Position numbers and translations under genes: made by a program
Notes under the pieces: model-generated
Database searches by the model: none
What the model was told of the DNA's origin: nothing
The model's input: the letters and a program-made list of their open reading frames with translations, nothing else
Origin: Hoplostethus atlanticus
Lineage: Eukaryota; Chordata; Actinopteri; Trachichthyiformes; Trachichthyidae
Assembly: GCA_034670405.1 (NCBI GenBank)
Contig: JAXDDX010000073.1
Location: 1,593,001-1,657,000, forward strand
Reading direction: 5' to 3'
Length of the DNA: 64,000 nucleotides
Part shown: one piece after another, positions 24,678 through 37,519 of the stretch
Layout: the number at the start of each line of letters is the position of its first letter
Numbering within the stretch: position 1 is the stretch's first letter

Positions 24678-25264
24678 TCCTCCCGATTTGCCCTCCAAAT
24701 GAATGGAAAGGCAAATTAATTTGTGCGCTCTGTTGCTTACGGTATCGACTTGTTTCCAGTTTGGCCCTGTCATTAGCGGCTGATAATTTGAGCAGGGGAT
24801 GTGTTCAGGGACCAGGGCTCAGACTGTGCCAACAGATCTATCCCATCTGGCGAGTGGATCAACTAGAGGATGAGTGCGTTGTGGCTTTTACCAGAGGGTA
24901 AATGGCCTCACTCGGTCAGTGTGTGTTTATGTGGCTTCCATGACAGGTAGAGATGGTTCAGGCCTGTGAGTGGTTTGAGCGGTTCATGGTTACCATCCAC
25001 AGTTTGTTGATAGTCTGTCCACAACACTGGTGGACTGGCTATATAGTGTCGTGTGGTTGGAATAGGTCTATGTGTTAGTGGTTGTCACATGACAGACAAG
25101 TATTTTGTTTTTGTGATTGTATCTAAGTTCAGTGTCGTCGGCCCATCGCATCACAACAACAGTGTTGTCTACGTATGTGGATCTCTCGATGGCTGCGCTA
25201 TACTCGACAGTAAGTGTATTGTAGTTTGTTGAGTTACTCAGAAACAAAAGCAATGTTCTCACAC

Positions 25265-25460
25265 TAATGGGCTGAGGTTAATTAAATCACCTCTTTGTAT
25301 GCCCTAAGGTGCTAATCTGCTCTTAAGTGAAAGGATTGTCGTAAATCAGAGGAAAACGTGCCCCTTGAGCTTGAATTACACAATTCTTCCTAACAGTGAT
25401 TGGATTCAGCAAAGTAATTTAACTCTTTATTGCCCGGGGGGCGTCGTTGTATGACTAGGA
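25265..25460. promoter_or_regulatory. Candidate intronic enhancer block
   Basis: It contains GGTTAATTAAATCACC, TGCCCTAAGGTGCTAATC, TTGAATTACACAATTC and GTGATTGGATT, giving several homeodomain-like and CCAAT-like cores in unique sequence. Conservation untested. Confidence 0.3.
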
Positions 25461-25876
25461 TAAAAGCTTGGCCGGACATAAAGGTAATATATGGTTTTGT
25501 ATGGAAGCAGCTTGTCTTGTTTAATTAGGAAAGACACTCTCCCCTGGCCTGTGTGATTCCTTTTTAGGCCCTAGCGTTTGAGTGTTCGTTAGTTGGCATG
25601 TCTGTTTTAGTGTGCTGTGTGGAGAGGAGATCGTGGCGGGCTGTGGGCTGTTTGACAGGATGCAGAGGCAAGAGAGGAGGGTAGGGAGAGGGGGGAGGAA
25701 GGGGGAGTTTGCTGTGGTAGCACATGACATTATTTGCTTTGTGGAAGGAGGCTCCCAGGGACGCTCTGAGAGGAGAGGAGGAAAAGACTGATGTTTGTTT
25801 TCCTAAGAGGCTGTGCTCTGTGTGTGGCAAGGAAGGCCCAGTCAACAAGTAGAAGAGGACAGGCAGAGTGGCTGGT

Positions 25877-25911
25877 AGACAGATGGACAGACAGACGGAC
25901 AGACAGACAGA
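25877..25911. repeat. (GACA)n tetranucleotide microsatellite
   Basis: About eight GACA-like units with single substitutions. GACA/GATA repeats are common in fish genomes. Confidence 0.85.
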
Positions 25912-26303
25912 AAGGCGGGTAAATGGAGAAGAGAAGATTGGAAGGGAGAGGCTGATTGACAAGCAAGCATACAGAGACAGAAAGGCAGACAAACTAACCA
26001 ACACTCCAGACAATCAGTCGAGCTATGGGCTCATCTGAGCCCACTACAGTCAGTGAAGATGGACAGCTCATTCCCATACACTACCCACTCTGTAACAGAC
26101 CTCTCCCACAAAATAGCACGGCAGAGAGAAACACATTTGTTGCTTTATCATCTTATCTGCAGACAAAACAGAGAAATGTCAGCTCACAAAACAACATTCT
26201 CCTACACTCCCCCGTCCAACCACAGCAGCAAACGATGCAAAGCAAATATCCACACTGTAAGCACTTGAATCCCGGTGGTCTGAATTTGCAATAACTTGCA
26301 TTA

Positions 26304-26400
26304 TAGGGCTGCATGATTACGGCTGAAATGATAATCCCAATTATTTTGCTAGATATGGTGATCCTGATTATTGATCAAGATTATTAATCTACTTGTGGAT
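26304..26400 (+). mobile_element. hAT-like repeat end (AGGGCTGCATGATTA type)
   Basis: The block starts TAGGGCTGCATGATTACGG and continues with alternating GATAATC/GATTATT words. This is the pattern of a widespread vertebrate hAT-derived non-autonomous repeat. The opposite end was not located. A related start, TTAGGGCTGCACAATT, occurs at 52339. Confidence 0.5.
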
Positions 26401-26734
26401 TTAAATTATGCTACTGCTTATTTTACTTATGGCATCTTAAAATCAAAACTAACAATAATCAGTCCAACTCAGGTCTGGAGAGTCTCAAAGTATGGCTAAT
26501 AATATATTGTTGTCCAGTCACTACACATTTTACATAGACTACTACTGCTGTCATGCCCCATATTGTGGTGATGTGAATAATCTTCTTCTGTCTAGAGTGA
26601 TACTCATGTAGTCCAGCCACTGTGTGACATCCATCATATCGAATACTGACCAAAATCTTCAAATTGAGGGACGAAATTAAGGTATGGAAAATGTGTAGAA
26701 ACCCTGAATAACGTGATACTTGTTTTCACTTTTC

Positions 26735-26862
26735 ACTTTCACTTTGCCCCCTCCAGGGAGGTCAAGGTCAGCTACAGTCCAGCAGCCTTCAGCTGGTAGG
26801 AGGCTTGCTGACACCGGTCTTGAGTCTCTCTAACCACTACAGCAGCAGACGATCTAAGTGAA
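26735..26862 (-). mobile_element. Possible tRNA-derived SINE fragment
   Basis: On the minus strand the sequence reads GTAGTGGTTAGAGAGACTCA, similar to an RNA polymerase III A box in fish SINE heads, then continues to a repetitive GTGAAAGTGAAAAGTGAAA tail. I did not see a convincing B box. Family not identified. Confidence 0.3.
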
Positions 26863-29800
26863 ATGAAATAAAATTAAATTAAGTGACTCAACATTGCTGA
26901 ATTCTTAATTGCGGAAGCTAAGTGATGTACAATTATACAGTAGTGATGCGTTGCAGTGTGCAAGCATACGTGCATGGATATACACACACACACACACACA
27001 CACTCAGCCCATGTCACACAGAGAGAAAGAAGCACACTCTGCAGTGGGAGTCGTCCATGCCTTCCAGGTAATTGCAGTATCTGTTTCAACTGAGGGATAG
27101 TGATTTCTGAGAAGTGTGAATTGTGTGTGTGCCCACGCATTTGTGTGTGTAATTCAGCTTGTAGGGTTGATGTCAGCCCAAGCAGCACGGCGAGTCCTGC
27201 CGAGAGTCCTGATTAGACTTTCAGATGTGTGATTCGATGCTTTCATTGCCATCTCCCAGCATCCATCTGAGCGGAGTCCCCTCTCTCCCACCTCCTGCCC
27301 CCCCTGAGACGACTCCCTTCACGCGGCTTCTGTCATCACAATTACAGCTCGCTCTGGAAGGGGAGGGACAGCCGAGCGTGTGTTGGGGAAACACTGGCCT
27401 ACAAGTTGTTGGTGACAAACCCGTATAATATGCTGCGCTTCTTGCTGTGATTCCACAGGAATTAGGCCACATATGGTAACGCAGTGTAACGACATCTCAT
27501 AGAGTAACAGATGGGTTATAACATGCCTAATGCCAGCATGTGGGTTTAAACTGGTTTTATGCCCTGCCACTTTAAATGGACAGTGTGTTTTTCAGATCCA
27601 GTTCTCCTTAGGGAATGTGGCAAGAATTAGCCCACAGTCTTTCCCTCTTTAATTCCTTTAACGAAAAAATTGGGTCAGAGAATTTTTAAACTCAAGAGAT
27701 GTGTGTGATTAGGTGCTTATGCAGCCGAGTGTGTGAGGGTGTGTGTGTGTGTGTGTGTGTGTGAACCCCCAACTGTCAAGTCTAAGTGGACGAGCATTGT
27801 TAGTAGTGCAGACCATTAGCATTATTGCTCTGAGGCAATCAGCCTGCTTGTCTGTGTCTGTGGGGGTGTACATGCTGACAGCAGCTGCTGGGTTACTTGC
27901 TTACAACTGCCCCGCCTCGCCCCGGACTATGTGTTCCCACAACCATCGCCACTGCCACCTTAAAGTCCGCAGCGCTTTTTGTTGGACGCAATCAACAGTA
28001 AGCAGAACAGTGAGTAGAGATGTAGTGGAGGGTAAACCAATCAAAACTCAGTTTGCCCACCTTTTAATTTGCAGAATAGCTTTTACACTTTTAGGTTGAT
28101 ATAAATTGTCATGATGTAAATTCACAATATACACCATCTCAGGTAGCATCAAACCGATGTAGGTTACAGGAAGATGGGAAGGGAAAAGAAGCATCCGTTG
28201 ATTGATTGTTTTTATTAAGTTTTCATTTGCAATTTCACACAGAGTTTACACATGGACATAGACAGTAACTAATATCAAAACACATTGTCAACAAAGAATA
28301 CCTCACTATGAATCACTGTAACAACCAACAGAAAACAGCAATACAATACAGTGAAATCCAATATTTTTAATGATAATGGTGATAATAGTAGTACTACTAG
28401 AAATAGTTAAAATAGTGTCTCACCATGGCTCAACTACACGGGGCTGAAACTTTGACCAATTAATGCAAGATACATCTGCTCATCAATCTGTGACTCATCA
28501 TGCAGTAACCTGGGTGAGCCGCGATTTCTTTTTGCTATTGTTATTAAATCTATATAAATATATACATACGTGCACACATACACATATATATGCAGAAGAT
28601 CTAACTATGTATATTAATTACAACAATTTACTATTAGTATTATAACAACAATAAGGATAATAATACTTTTTATATTGATGGTTGTCGCCTTATGGTGATC
28701 ACCAACTGGAGGTCATAGTATACTAGGGGGCCTAGCAGTGGGCTTTCAACACAGGGTGTTGAGGTGGAGGTCAGTTGGGACCCAATGGTCTCTATGGGGC
28801 ACTAACACTAAATTCCACTAACGCAGTAACGTCTAGCTGAAACAGGGATCCATGTGTCTTGTATTTTTTGCTGCTGTTTTTGTTTTCACTAATTGGAAAT
28901 TCTCACTCATTTGCTAGAAGATAAATGATGCCCTGACAAAACTAAAAAGAGTTGCCCAATTTAGAGGGAGTTGGCATCAGCGGATTTACTTAATTTACAT
29001 AATCTGGGGTTTTGTTGGAAAAAAGCCTCTGCATAGCAAACAAAACAGCACTGTGGGAGGACCCTGATGAACACAAGTGGCTGGAAATGAGGCAGCCTAA
29101 CTGCTCTGCACTGGCGGGTTTTACCTTTCTCATGAGTAATGGGATGAAATAAAATGAGACAGCCTTGGAGTGGTCTCAACAAACAGCTGCCATTGTTTTC
29201 TTTCCATGTGGTGCTATTATTCCTACGACAACGTATCCAGGAATCTACTTTTTACAGTGCCCTTGTGACTCCCCTTGGAGCGCAGTCAAACCAAATAAAA
29301 ATTTGACAGACGCTATGTTTAACCGAATTTGACTGTTCGGGGTGACATAGTTAGCCTAAATTTCAATTACATTTGGTTGTACTTAGCTTGTAGCTGAAAG
29401 CTGCATTAAACTTTGCTTCTTTCTGGAAGTGAGAACTTCCTTTCAGCGCTGTCCTGAAGTGCTCTGCTGATGAAATGTGGAGTGTTGCCCTCCAGGGACA
29501 CACACACTGTAGCTCTTGTGAATTACACAGTTGGAGACAGAGCTCCCATGTGGACTGTAATTTCTGTTTCATAAACTGTTGGAAAGCAGCACAGTTGCCA
29601 TCACAATTAATACGTTTACCCACGGGTATAACACAGGCAGAGACTGCTACCAATATGCAAACCATAGGCTGCTGTAAGTACAGATAGGTTATATTGATTA
29701 ACTCAGATTGATCTTTAAACGACAAATCATTGCTGTAGTTAGTAACGCTGTTGCTTTACATTGAATTGCAGTTTGATTTTAAGTCTTCTAGGTTTCCGCT

Positions 29801-31316
29801 GTTTCAAATGCTATCTATTTGGCATTTTCACAGATGGACAGATGGACTATCACTGGTCCACAGAGCCACCTTAAATCATGGCTAATGGCTGTAGTATTGA
29901 CGATACAAATACAGTGGAAAAATGCAAAAACAATTAGACTTTTTGCTTTAATTTCCCAACCATCTGTACTGCACATGTCACAACAAATTCAAATGTGTGT
30001 AACATTTCTTGAAGGGTAAATCTTGATTTAAAATCTTGAACCTTTAAATGACCCGAACTGAAGTAACCATAGTTACTATAAAACATATGCCAACTGGAGA
30101 TGAGCACTACGTGTATTTCAAGTATTTATTTGAATGCCTTCTGGTGGGTGTGAGGAAAACATTTAAAAACAAAAAAATATATATACTTCTGAGGGCAGTT
30201 TTTATGCTAAAAAATACTTTTCTGTCTGTAAACTTTTCGTATACTTTGAAAAAAATAGCATTTCCCAAACTGCCATGTTGTGGCACGTCCCTTGTTCATT
30301 GCTGTTATATTAGGCTGATAATACTTTCCAGTGACAGAAGCATCCAGTTTATCACTGTAGACCAACATTAGAAGTGTGCAGTATTGTTAGTACTGTATTG
30401 TACAAGCCTGGTTATGATCCAGTGAATATGTTCACATGCACACCAGTATTGTAGTGTGAAGTTAATTGAGTATTTGCATTTATCAGAGATAGCCTCATAA
30501 GTCGAATTAGAATACAAATCTGTCATTGTGAAGTACTGGGGTAGTAGTGGGATGAATGCCCTCGCTTAACGTATAGAACATCATTTAATCATTAGACTTC
30601 CTCTTAACCTCTTAACTAAATTGCTACATTCATGTAGAAAGTGAGAGAACATATCACAGTAGACATCTAGCGGTGTTGGTGGGTCTAACACGGCTTCTCA
30701 ACCCTAATTATCTTTTGCTTCTCTGAGCTCCTCTGCTGCTAAACATGGTGTATAGTGTGTCAAGTCGCTGTTGCAGACACGAAACTGTCTTGTACAAGTC
30801 ACAGCGACCTGGAGTGTTAACTCATTTCTAATTGCAGTGTGATTGTAAACGATTCACGGCTGGATTGATGGGTCATTTACTTTATTTTGACATGGGTAAT
30901 TGCATACTTCATGATTATGCAGGAGACAAAGCGACATGCTTGAATCACCCTAACACACTGAAGACAGGAGTTTCAAATTGGAATAATTCTGTCAGATTAA
31001 AAAAAAAAAAAGAGTTTCGCTACAGTAGAAAAGATTAGGTTCCTCCAATATAATTGCAAGTTTTTTTTTTCTTATTGCAAGCACAGGGGAGCACATTCAT
31101 GCTCACAAACTGACACGTTCACGCACATGCAAATTGGCTGTTGCAGCCCTATCTAGATGCAAAAAGGGTTTGACTTCTCTTCTGCTTGTGGCTGCTGAGG
31201 GCAGTGTTTGTGCCAGCCAGCCAGCAGCCTACCAGACTGTCCTTCCTCAGCATTCACTTTACATACTCTCAAGGACAATGCTGCCTGGCCACCAGTAGTG
31301 TGCTCCTTTTCTTCTT

Positions 31317-31318
<2 letters not shown>
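26863..31318. other. Intron, no gene recognised
   Basis: It holds (CA)n at about 26981-27003, (GT)n at 27739-27763 and an ATATA-rich patch near 28548-28590. A poly-A run at 30999-31010 and a poly-T run at about 31061-31070 are also present. Open frames have no recognised domain. Confidence 0.5.
27739..27763. repeat. (GT)n microsatellite
   Basis: About twelve GT units, source of a false CVCV peptide. Confidence 0.92.

Positions 31319-31350
<32 letters not shown>
31319..31350. repeat. (CT)n microsatellite
   Basis: About sixteen CT units inside a longer pyrimidine-rich stretch (31306-31378). Polypurine/polypyrimidine tracts of this kind can form triplex DNA. Frames on both strands are low complexity (SLSL or RERE). 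Confidence 0.95.
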
Positions 31351-31354
<4 letters not shown>

Positions 31355-31378
31355 CTCTCCCTCTCCCTTACTGCTTCC

Positions 31379-34300
31379 ATCAGGTAGCATGCTGGCAGTA
31401 CAAACGAGCCAGAAAGACTATATTCCATTAATTGGCGGCACTGTGATCATTAAGAGCTCATAATCCCTGAGTAACTATTGCTTTTTATGATAAGCATTTG
31501 GTTTGCCTCATTACATTGCCGCTGTGTTTTGCTAGCCTTCACCGATATGGATATATGTGTGTGTCTGTGTGTGGTCGTCCAGTAATGATTCTCAGTGGTT
31601 AGTTAAACGATGCCTGCGAGGAGCGGAGCATTTCACGATGCCATCCTAACTCTCTTACCACCACTCAGTTAAGCCTCTTTTAGCTGCATTTCCGCTGTTG
31701 CAGTATGCAATAGATGGATGTTCATTGAACACTACGCCCGCAGATGGAAGCTGGTGACAGAAGTTGAGTTTGTGGTGAAGATAAACCGGATGTTGAGAAA
31801 TCTAGCAAAATGGATACAACCACATACGTTTGTCCACCCGCTCTTCTCATCTCCTCCTCCAATGAAGATAAAGACATAAATAAGTTTCTTTTTCTGACTG
31901 TACATTTTGCAGTCTGTGAGAAAACGATGCACTGCCAAATGTTAGTTTGGCTGGGCAATTCCAATTCCCTGCTTGGCCCCCTATTCATTTACAGTAGGAA
32001 CCGTTTCTGCCAAGTACAACCTATTAGACATTTTGAAGTGACAATAAATGAAATATTGGAAATGGACTGTAACACTATTTTACAGATCAAGTTTTTCCAT
32101 CATGCATATGGAACAGTCAAACCTCTTATTTATCAACACCTTGGCAATGAGAAGGTAGTTTGTCATTGCAGTTGATATGTTGTGATGCTGCCCAGAAGGG
32201 TTTTTTTCTGCCACAGTGTGAATGCAGCAATTTGTATATATAGATATAAAGATGGCAGAAGTGGCATATCATGACCAGAGATTGTACGTCGTCCCAGTTA
32301 AAAGGCAGACAGTTATTCCCTATTGTGATAAATGTGAAAGCATTTGATGAAGATTCATCCTGTGGTACAAAGCAAGATTCAGTAGTGGTGGAAAATCAAA
32401 TTCACTGCTCAGACTGACTCAGCCTGTGTGCCCTGTTTAAATGGCTGCTTTTTCGATGAGGGGCTGCCAGCTGAAGTTGCCATCAAGCTGCCATACCTTA
32501 TCTGTTCTTCATGTGCTGGATGTATCTCAAACCACTGTTACATTCCCTCTCTGTGGTGAAAGGGTCATCCTGTTATGATGAAAACAGCTCAGCGGCATGA
32601 GTCTCTTGTTTCTGTCTCACCCCAGGCTCTGTAACTCTTCTAAAGACACAAACAGCTCTTTTGCCTCATGGGGACATTTTAATGGCTGCAAACCACACAT
32701 CCATCTCCTCCTACATGTCACCTTCAAATAGGCTAGGAGACGGCGAGGGATGTAGGGAGGGATGAAGGGAAGGTGCGTGCTTGTGTATGTTCGTGCGTGC
32801 GTGCATGTGAGGGAAAACTGGCAGCCCGGGTAGATTTTTCATTCCTGAGCCCTTCACCCCTGGCGGTCACAACAGAGCATTTCATCTTCCTCTTCATTCA
32901 TCTTGGATACAGAGAGCCATGAGGAGCAGGAACGCATAAATAATGCACTTTTTACCACTGCCGTCACAGGGCCCCTAGACGCTGTAACAATGCACATGGG
33001 CTATACAGTGCATCCAGCTGATGATGCATTAGTCCTGTTTATGGTTGACTAGTATATGTTGCCATAACATGTACTGATACAAGAGTTTCCCTGATACAAG
33101 CCCACAGAGTGCAGTGGCAGCTGTGTTTTAGAGGTGTCTTACTGTGTAAAAGCATGCAGTAATCTAATACGATGCTGTAGTGCCTTGTAGGCATAGCAGG
33201 GGGAAAAGGCAAGGAGCTCTTCTGCTAAAGACAGACGTGAGGCTGTACTGGCTGACCTGAGATTCAGTTACATCACATCAGCCACTCATTCAAGCGAATG
33301 CGAGTACATTTGTATCTGTGAATGTCACCCTATACATTTTGTGTTAACATTAAAATCGCAGCCTTTCTGTTTCAAATACGAAGCGTCTTTGACATAAGCA
33401 GCGCTGGAACCTGTTCAGCGATGTGGGCGGGATCTCCAGATGACGACTTTTGCAGAGTGAGAATCAATCAATCTGCCAGTCTGCTCAGCTGACAGCTTTA
33501 TTGTGGGGAGAGAACAGTGTTTGAGATCCGCTCAGATAACAATGATAGAGACAGACGGGCAAATCACAGAAGGGACTGGGTGATGATGATAGTGGCGGGG
33601 GGGGAGATGGAAGAGACAAGGGCGCTATATTTTAGTCCACTGGGAAATGATTCACCTGTTATTTTTGTTTGTGTTTCTGGGGAGGTGTCACTTGAAGCGG
33701 CGCGAATGCCATCGCTGTATTTTGTTGTCGCCACTATATTTGAGCTGATTGCAGGATTATAATGATCTGTATTCTATCAACTTCAGTTCCCATGCTCTGT
33801 GATCAAAGCAGAGCTGTAGTCTACCGTGCGTACATCTCATCCGGTAGATCACAGAACTTATTATAGCTGTGTTGTGTCACAGGATTGTGCATGGGTTATT
33901 TTTTTGGAGCAGATATACCCAATAAGAGTATAAAATGTTTACGTGATCAAAATACAGAGTTCATTTCAATAACGTTTGTATAACATTATAGTAAAGCTCA
34001 ATTCTCAGCATGTGGGAAAGATGGTGGTACGACGGCCTGGACCGACATTGAAAATAAATAAAGCTGCAAAGTGAAAGTTGAGCTGACGTCTGCAGTCGTC
34101 CATAGTTGCTACCTGCATCATTTTGTAAAATCGGTTCCTTAACATCAATATATTTAACATTAAAACAGTTCCAAAGCTGTTAAATGTGTATTTTCCTTAC
34201 CATGCCGTAATATCATATTGTAAAAATGTTGTCCATCAAATGCTTGCATAGTTGGTACCAATGGCGCCTCCACTTATAATACAAAGCTCCATCCTCGCTA

Positions 34301-36704
34301 GTGCTCAGTAGCTGTTTCTTCTGTGTTAGTGTGTGCTTCCTCACATGCAGTAAGCTAGCACTACCCTGGTGGCTGGCGGACATCGTTCTGTGGCGGTGAG
34401 TGTTTGTGTTTACCTTGGCAGACGGCTCTCCGCTGCGGGCTGATGGGACCTGACTGTCTGGATTTGCAGGAGGGCCTTCCATTTGTCTTCATCAGGAGCT
34501 GAACCCAGATAATGAGAAGGGAACGCTGCAGCAGAAGTAATTAGCTGAATTAAAGGGCAATACCGCTCAATTAGAGAATTCACATCTGATATTTGTATGG
34601 CCTTGGACAGTCCAATAAATAACACGACAAGCTACCCCACCCAAAGCTAGAAAACACAGATCCGAGATTATAATGTGTTGTGCTGAGGTACAGTTTGGAT
34701 TTGTTATTTTGACAATGACAAACCACGCCCACTGATGCTCAGGGAATGGCTTGACTTTCAACCGCTCCTGTCTACAGACTCGTTGAACATCTATCATCAG
34801 ACTCTATCATGAGACCGCTGCTTGCCTTAAACGACAAATGTCAAATTTGTAGTCTGATTGACACATGAATAAATGATGAAACCTGGCTTCATTGCTGTTT
34901 TAATCAGTGTCTTTGGATCCATGAAGTCCCTTGACAATTTATCACTCTGTTTTTCAATTCACAAAGCCTTTTCATCTATTTTTGTCATTTAATTTCTGTT
35001 ACTTCCACCCCCTTGTAGAATCGGAGACTGACACTGTGGGATTATTGTAAACTTCAAATGAGTGTTACATTAGAATAGTACTATGAAAACGTCCAATTAC
35101 AATCTCTATGGAGTGGTGCATTGCTGTGGCATCACAGGGACACACTGTTCTCTCTCGTTCATGGCTCGACAAAGCAGTGGTTCGGGGGAATCGGATAAAC
35201 ATATTCCAAGGATTAAAGTCCTCTGTATTTCTTTAAGTGTAAAAAGGAAAGACCTAGCTAACTGTTTCATATAAAATCTCATGAATTATAGCCACCGGGG
35301 GATGATAACAAGACGATGCTGTTGAAGATTTTTACTGAGTCTGAGGACGTGCAGGGATTGAGCTAATAGTTAGTACAGAGTGGACTTAATGTTGAAAGAA
35401 ATATATTTTTATGTTATACTGACAGCAAAATGGAGCCCTATAGCCGTGCTGAGGAGTGGGATCAGGTTATCGTAGATTTCCTAACTCAAGATCCAAGTTA
35501 CCAGGCTGTTACAAGTCGAGATGACTGTAAAGCCTGAAAAGATTTTGTTACCTTGACTTTTTTTTCACAGGCTGTTGCACAGTAGATTAAAGCTTCAAAC
35601 ACTTGGACTTGTGTTTGAAGTGAATTATGATCTCTCTCTCACCTCAAGCGAGTAAATGCTGCTTCAGTTCGTAATAATTCAGCACATGGAGACAGAGACA
35701 GAAAACCCAGGAGTAACTATTTCAGTCTTTTTTCCTCTAGCAAACAAAGAATTAAAACAGACTCCTGTGTGAGTGTGTGTAAGTGTGTGTATACGCAGCA
35801 CCCTCTACATCTGCGTGGCTGTGTGCATTCTTGCGGGAGAGTGTGTGTTGTTTTTTTTGTGTGCACACACACTCTTGAGAGCCCATCAGCATACCAAGTA
35901 TCATCATTGCTCTGCTAAGGTCACGACCTGCAGACTGCACGGAGACCAAAAAGAAATAACAGGCTGCTGAAAGTGTGTGTTTGGTCTGCTGCTCCATCCC
36001 TCTGAGAGCCGGCCGCATATGTGAATCCCTCCCATTATAATGTCCTCCTCTGTGTTTGCTTCTGTCTGAACCCTTACCGTTCAGGTTCAAGTGATTTTAC
36101 AGGTCCGGCTGGATGTAAATTGCACTCCGCTCCAAGACAAACACGGGTAATGAGCTTGGTCCAGCCGAAAGTAGAGATATGTTCTGTGTCGCCGTTCCCA
36201 CCCACTCCCTTTTGTGAGGGCTTTCATCGTCTGCCATAGCGTTTGAATGGGTTCAGCTGATGGGGTATTCTCTATTTAATCCACCCTCAAGACATCCATC
36301 AGTCCATTGCAAAGCAGTTGGGAAATTATCACAGACAGAATTGCTGGTAGCTCCATCTCCATCTCTCTCTCTCTCTGTCTCTTTCTTTGTCACTCTCTTT
36401 CCCCCTCTCACTGATTTATTTTTTCGCTCCTGTCTTCCCTTAGTAAAATCAGTGATGCATTGTTCGGCTTGCCGACTCACTGATTGATTCCTCCCTCTGT
36501 TAAGTTTTCTATTTGTCTGTCAGCCAGGCTTAGCGTTCCTGTTCTTGGATCCATACACTTGTTAAATTCCCGCTCTCTACCAGCTTATGAGGCCATTTTG
36601 CCTTTGTGGAGGAAATACGAAAGGGGGAAAAAAAACATCTCACTCAGAGGAGTAGGGGATAAATCAACACAGTAGAAAAATCACATACTTTCCCCTGCGG
36701 CATT
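31379..36704. other. Intron, no gene recognised
   Basis: Unique sequence with short GT patches (about 31556-31572, 35766-35790) and several enhancer-like blocks. The largest frame is 121 codons (31810-32175, +) and shows no domain. Confidence 0.45.
34480..34605. promoter_or_regulatory. Candidate intronic enhancer block
   Basis: AGAAGTAATTAGCTGAATTAAAG is followed by CGCTCAATTAGAGAATTC. Three ATTA/TAAT homeodomain cores lie within about 45 bp of unique sequence. Conservation untested. Confidence 0.3.
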
Positions 36705-36766
36705 ATTTTGATGCATCAATGCCAAGTATCAACATGTTTTGATGCATTGATGCCAAGTATCAACAT
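36705..36766. repeat. 31-bp tandem duplication containing a perfect palindrome
   Basis: Two adjacent 31-bp units differ at only three bases. Both contain TTTTGATGCAT and ATGCCAAGTATCAACAT. In unit 1, TTGATGCATCAA (36708-36719) is a perfect 12-bp palindrome; in unit 2 the CA is changed to TG. TGCCAAG resembles an NFI half-site and GATGCAT a POU/homeodomain core. Confidence 0.9.
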
Positions 36767-37372
36767 TCCAAGGTTAATAATGAAAGACCACAGGAGTGTT
36801 TGAGTGTCTGAAAGTGCATTCTAGTCACTCACTTATATCCTTTCACTCAGTCTAATTAATTAAAGTTTTGTTGCTTGTAGGAATATTATTGCCCTCAACC
36901 TTCTTTCTATTATTGAATAAACAAAATATTGCCGCATTGAATCAAACTACACCCGGCACATTGTGCCCCTGTCTCCAGCAAGTCTCAGTGCTCTCAGGTC
37001 AATAGACATGTCTAGTCCTTGAGCCAGAACTGTTGAAGTGGTAATGACTCTGGGGAGGGCTCTTCTTTGACCAGGGGGCCTTCAGAGGGCCAGGGAGGCC
37101 AGGGAGCACCTGTACAGAATTGTAGTAATTGAGGCCTGATAATATGGGAGTACTAGGGTATGAGCCTCAGGAGGGGGAAGGAGGGGGAAGGAAGAGTGTG
37201 TGTTGGTGGGGGGGGTAATTTTATTTTGTAACATTCCTCCTCCCTACCACACACCCCCACTTTTCTCTCTGTCTGTCTCTCCTCTGTATCCTTGGACTGC
37301 TCCCAAGCCTCCATGGTGCTTTGGAGATTTTCACAGAGCTCCGTTTTTGTGTGTGTGGGCAGGCGAGGCAAG

Positions 37373-37395
37373 GTGTGTGTGTGTGTGTGTGTGTG
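37373..37395. repeat. (GT)n microsatellite facing a (CA)n array
   Basis: About eleven GT units, 47 bp upstream of a (CA)n array to which it is complementary. Confidence 0.92.
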
Positions 37396-37440
37396 CTGTT
37401 GATCCCATTGTTCTATTCACCTTTAGGTTGCAGTACAACT

Positions 37441-37442
<2 letters not shown>

Positions 37443-37515
<73 letters not shown>
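37443..37515. repeat. (CA)n microsatellite, about 36 units
   Basis: An uninterrupted run of about 73 bp, the second longest dinucleotide run in the window. With the GT run upstream it could form a 23-bp stem on a single strand. Confidence 0.95.

Positions 37516-37519
<4 letters not shown>

Larger units (their letters stand above)
24678..26303. other. Intron with candidate regulatory block and (GACA)n repeat
   Basis: Unique sequence at 24690-24800 and 25265-25460 has an enhancer-like texture (see findings). A GACA tetranucleotide array lies at 25877-25911. No gene recognised. Confidence 0.45.

Noticed and set aside
24558..24901. Poly-Gly / poly-Pro frames
   Set aside because: Translation of the C27 homopolymer.
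31153..31431. Frames rich in Arg-Glu or Ser-Leu
   Set aside because: Translation of the (CT)n tract.
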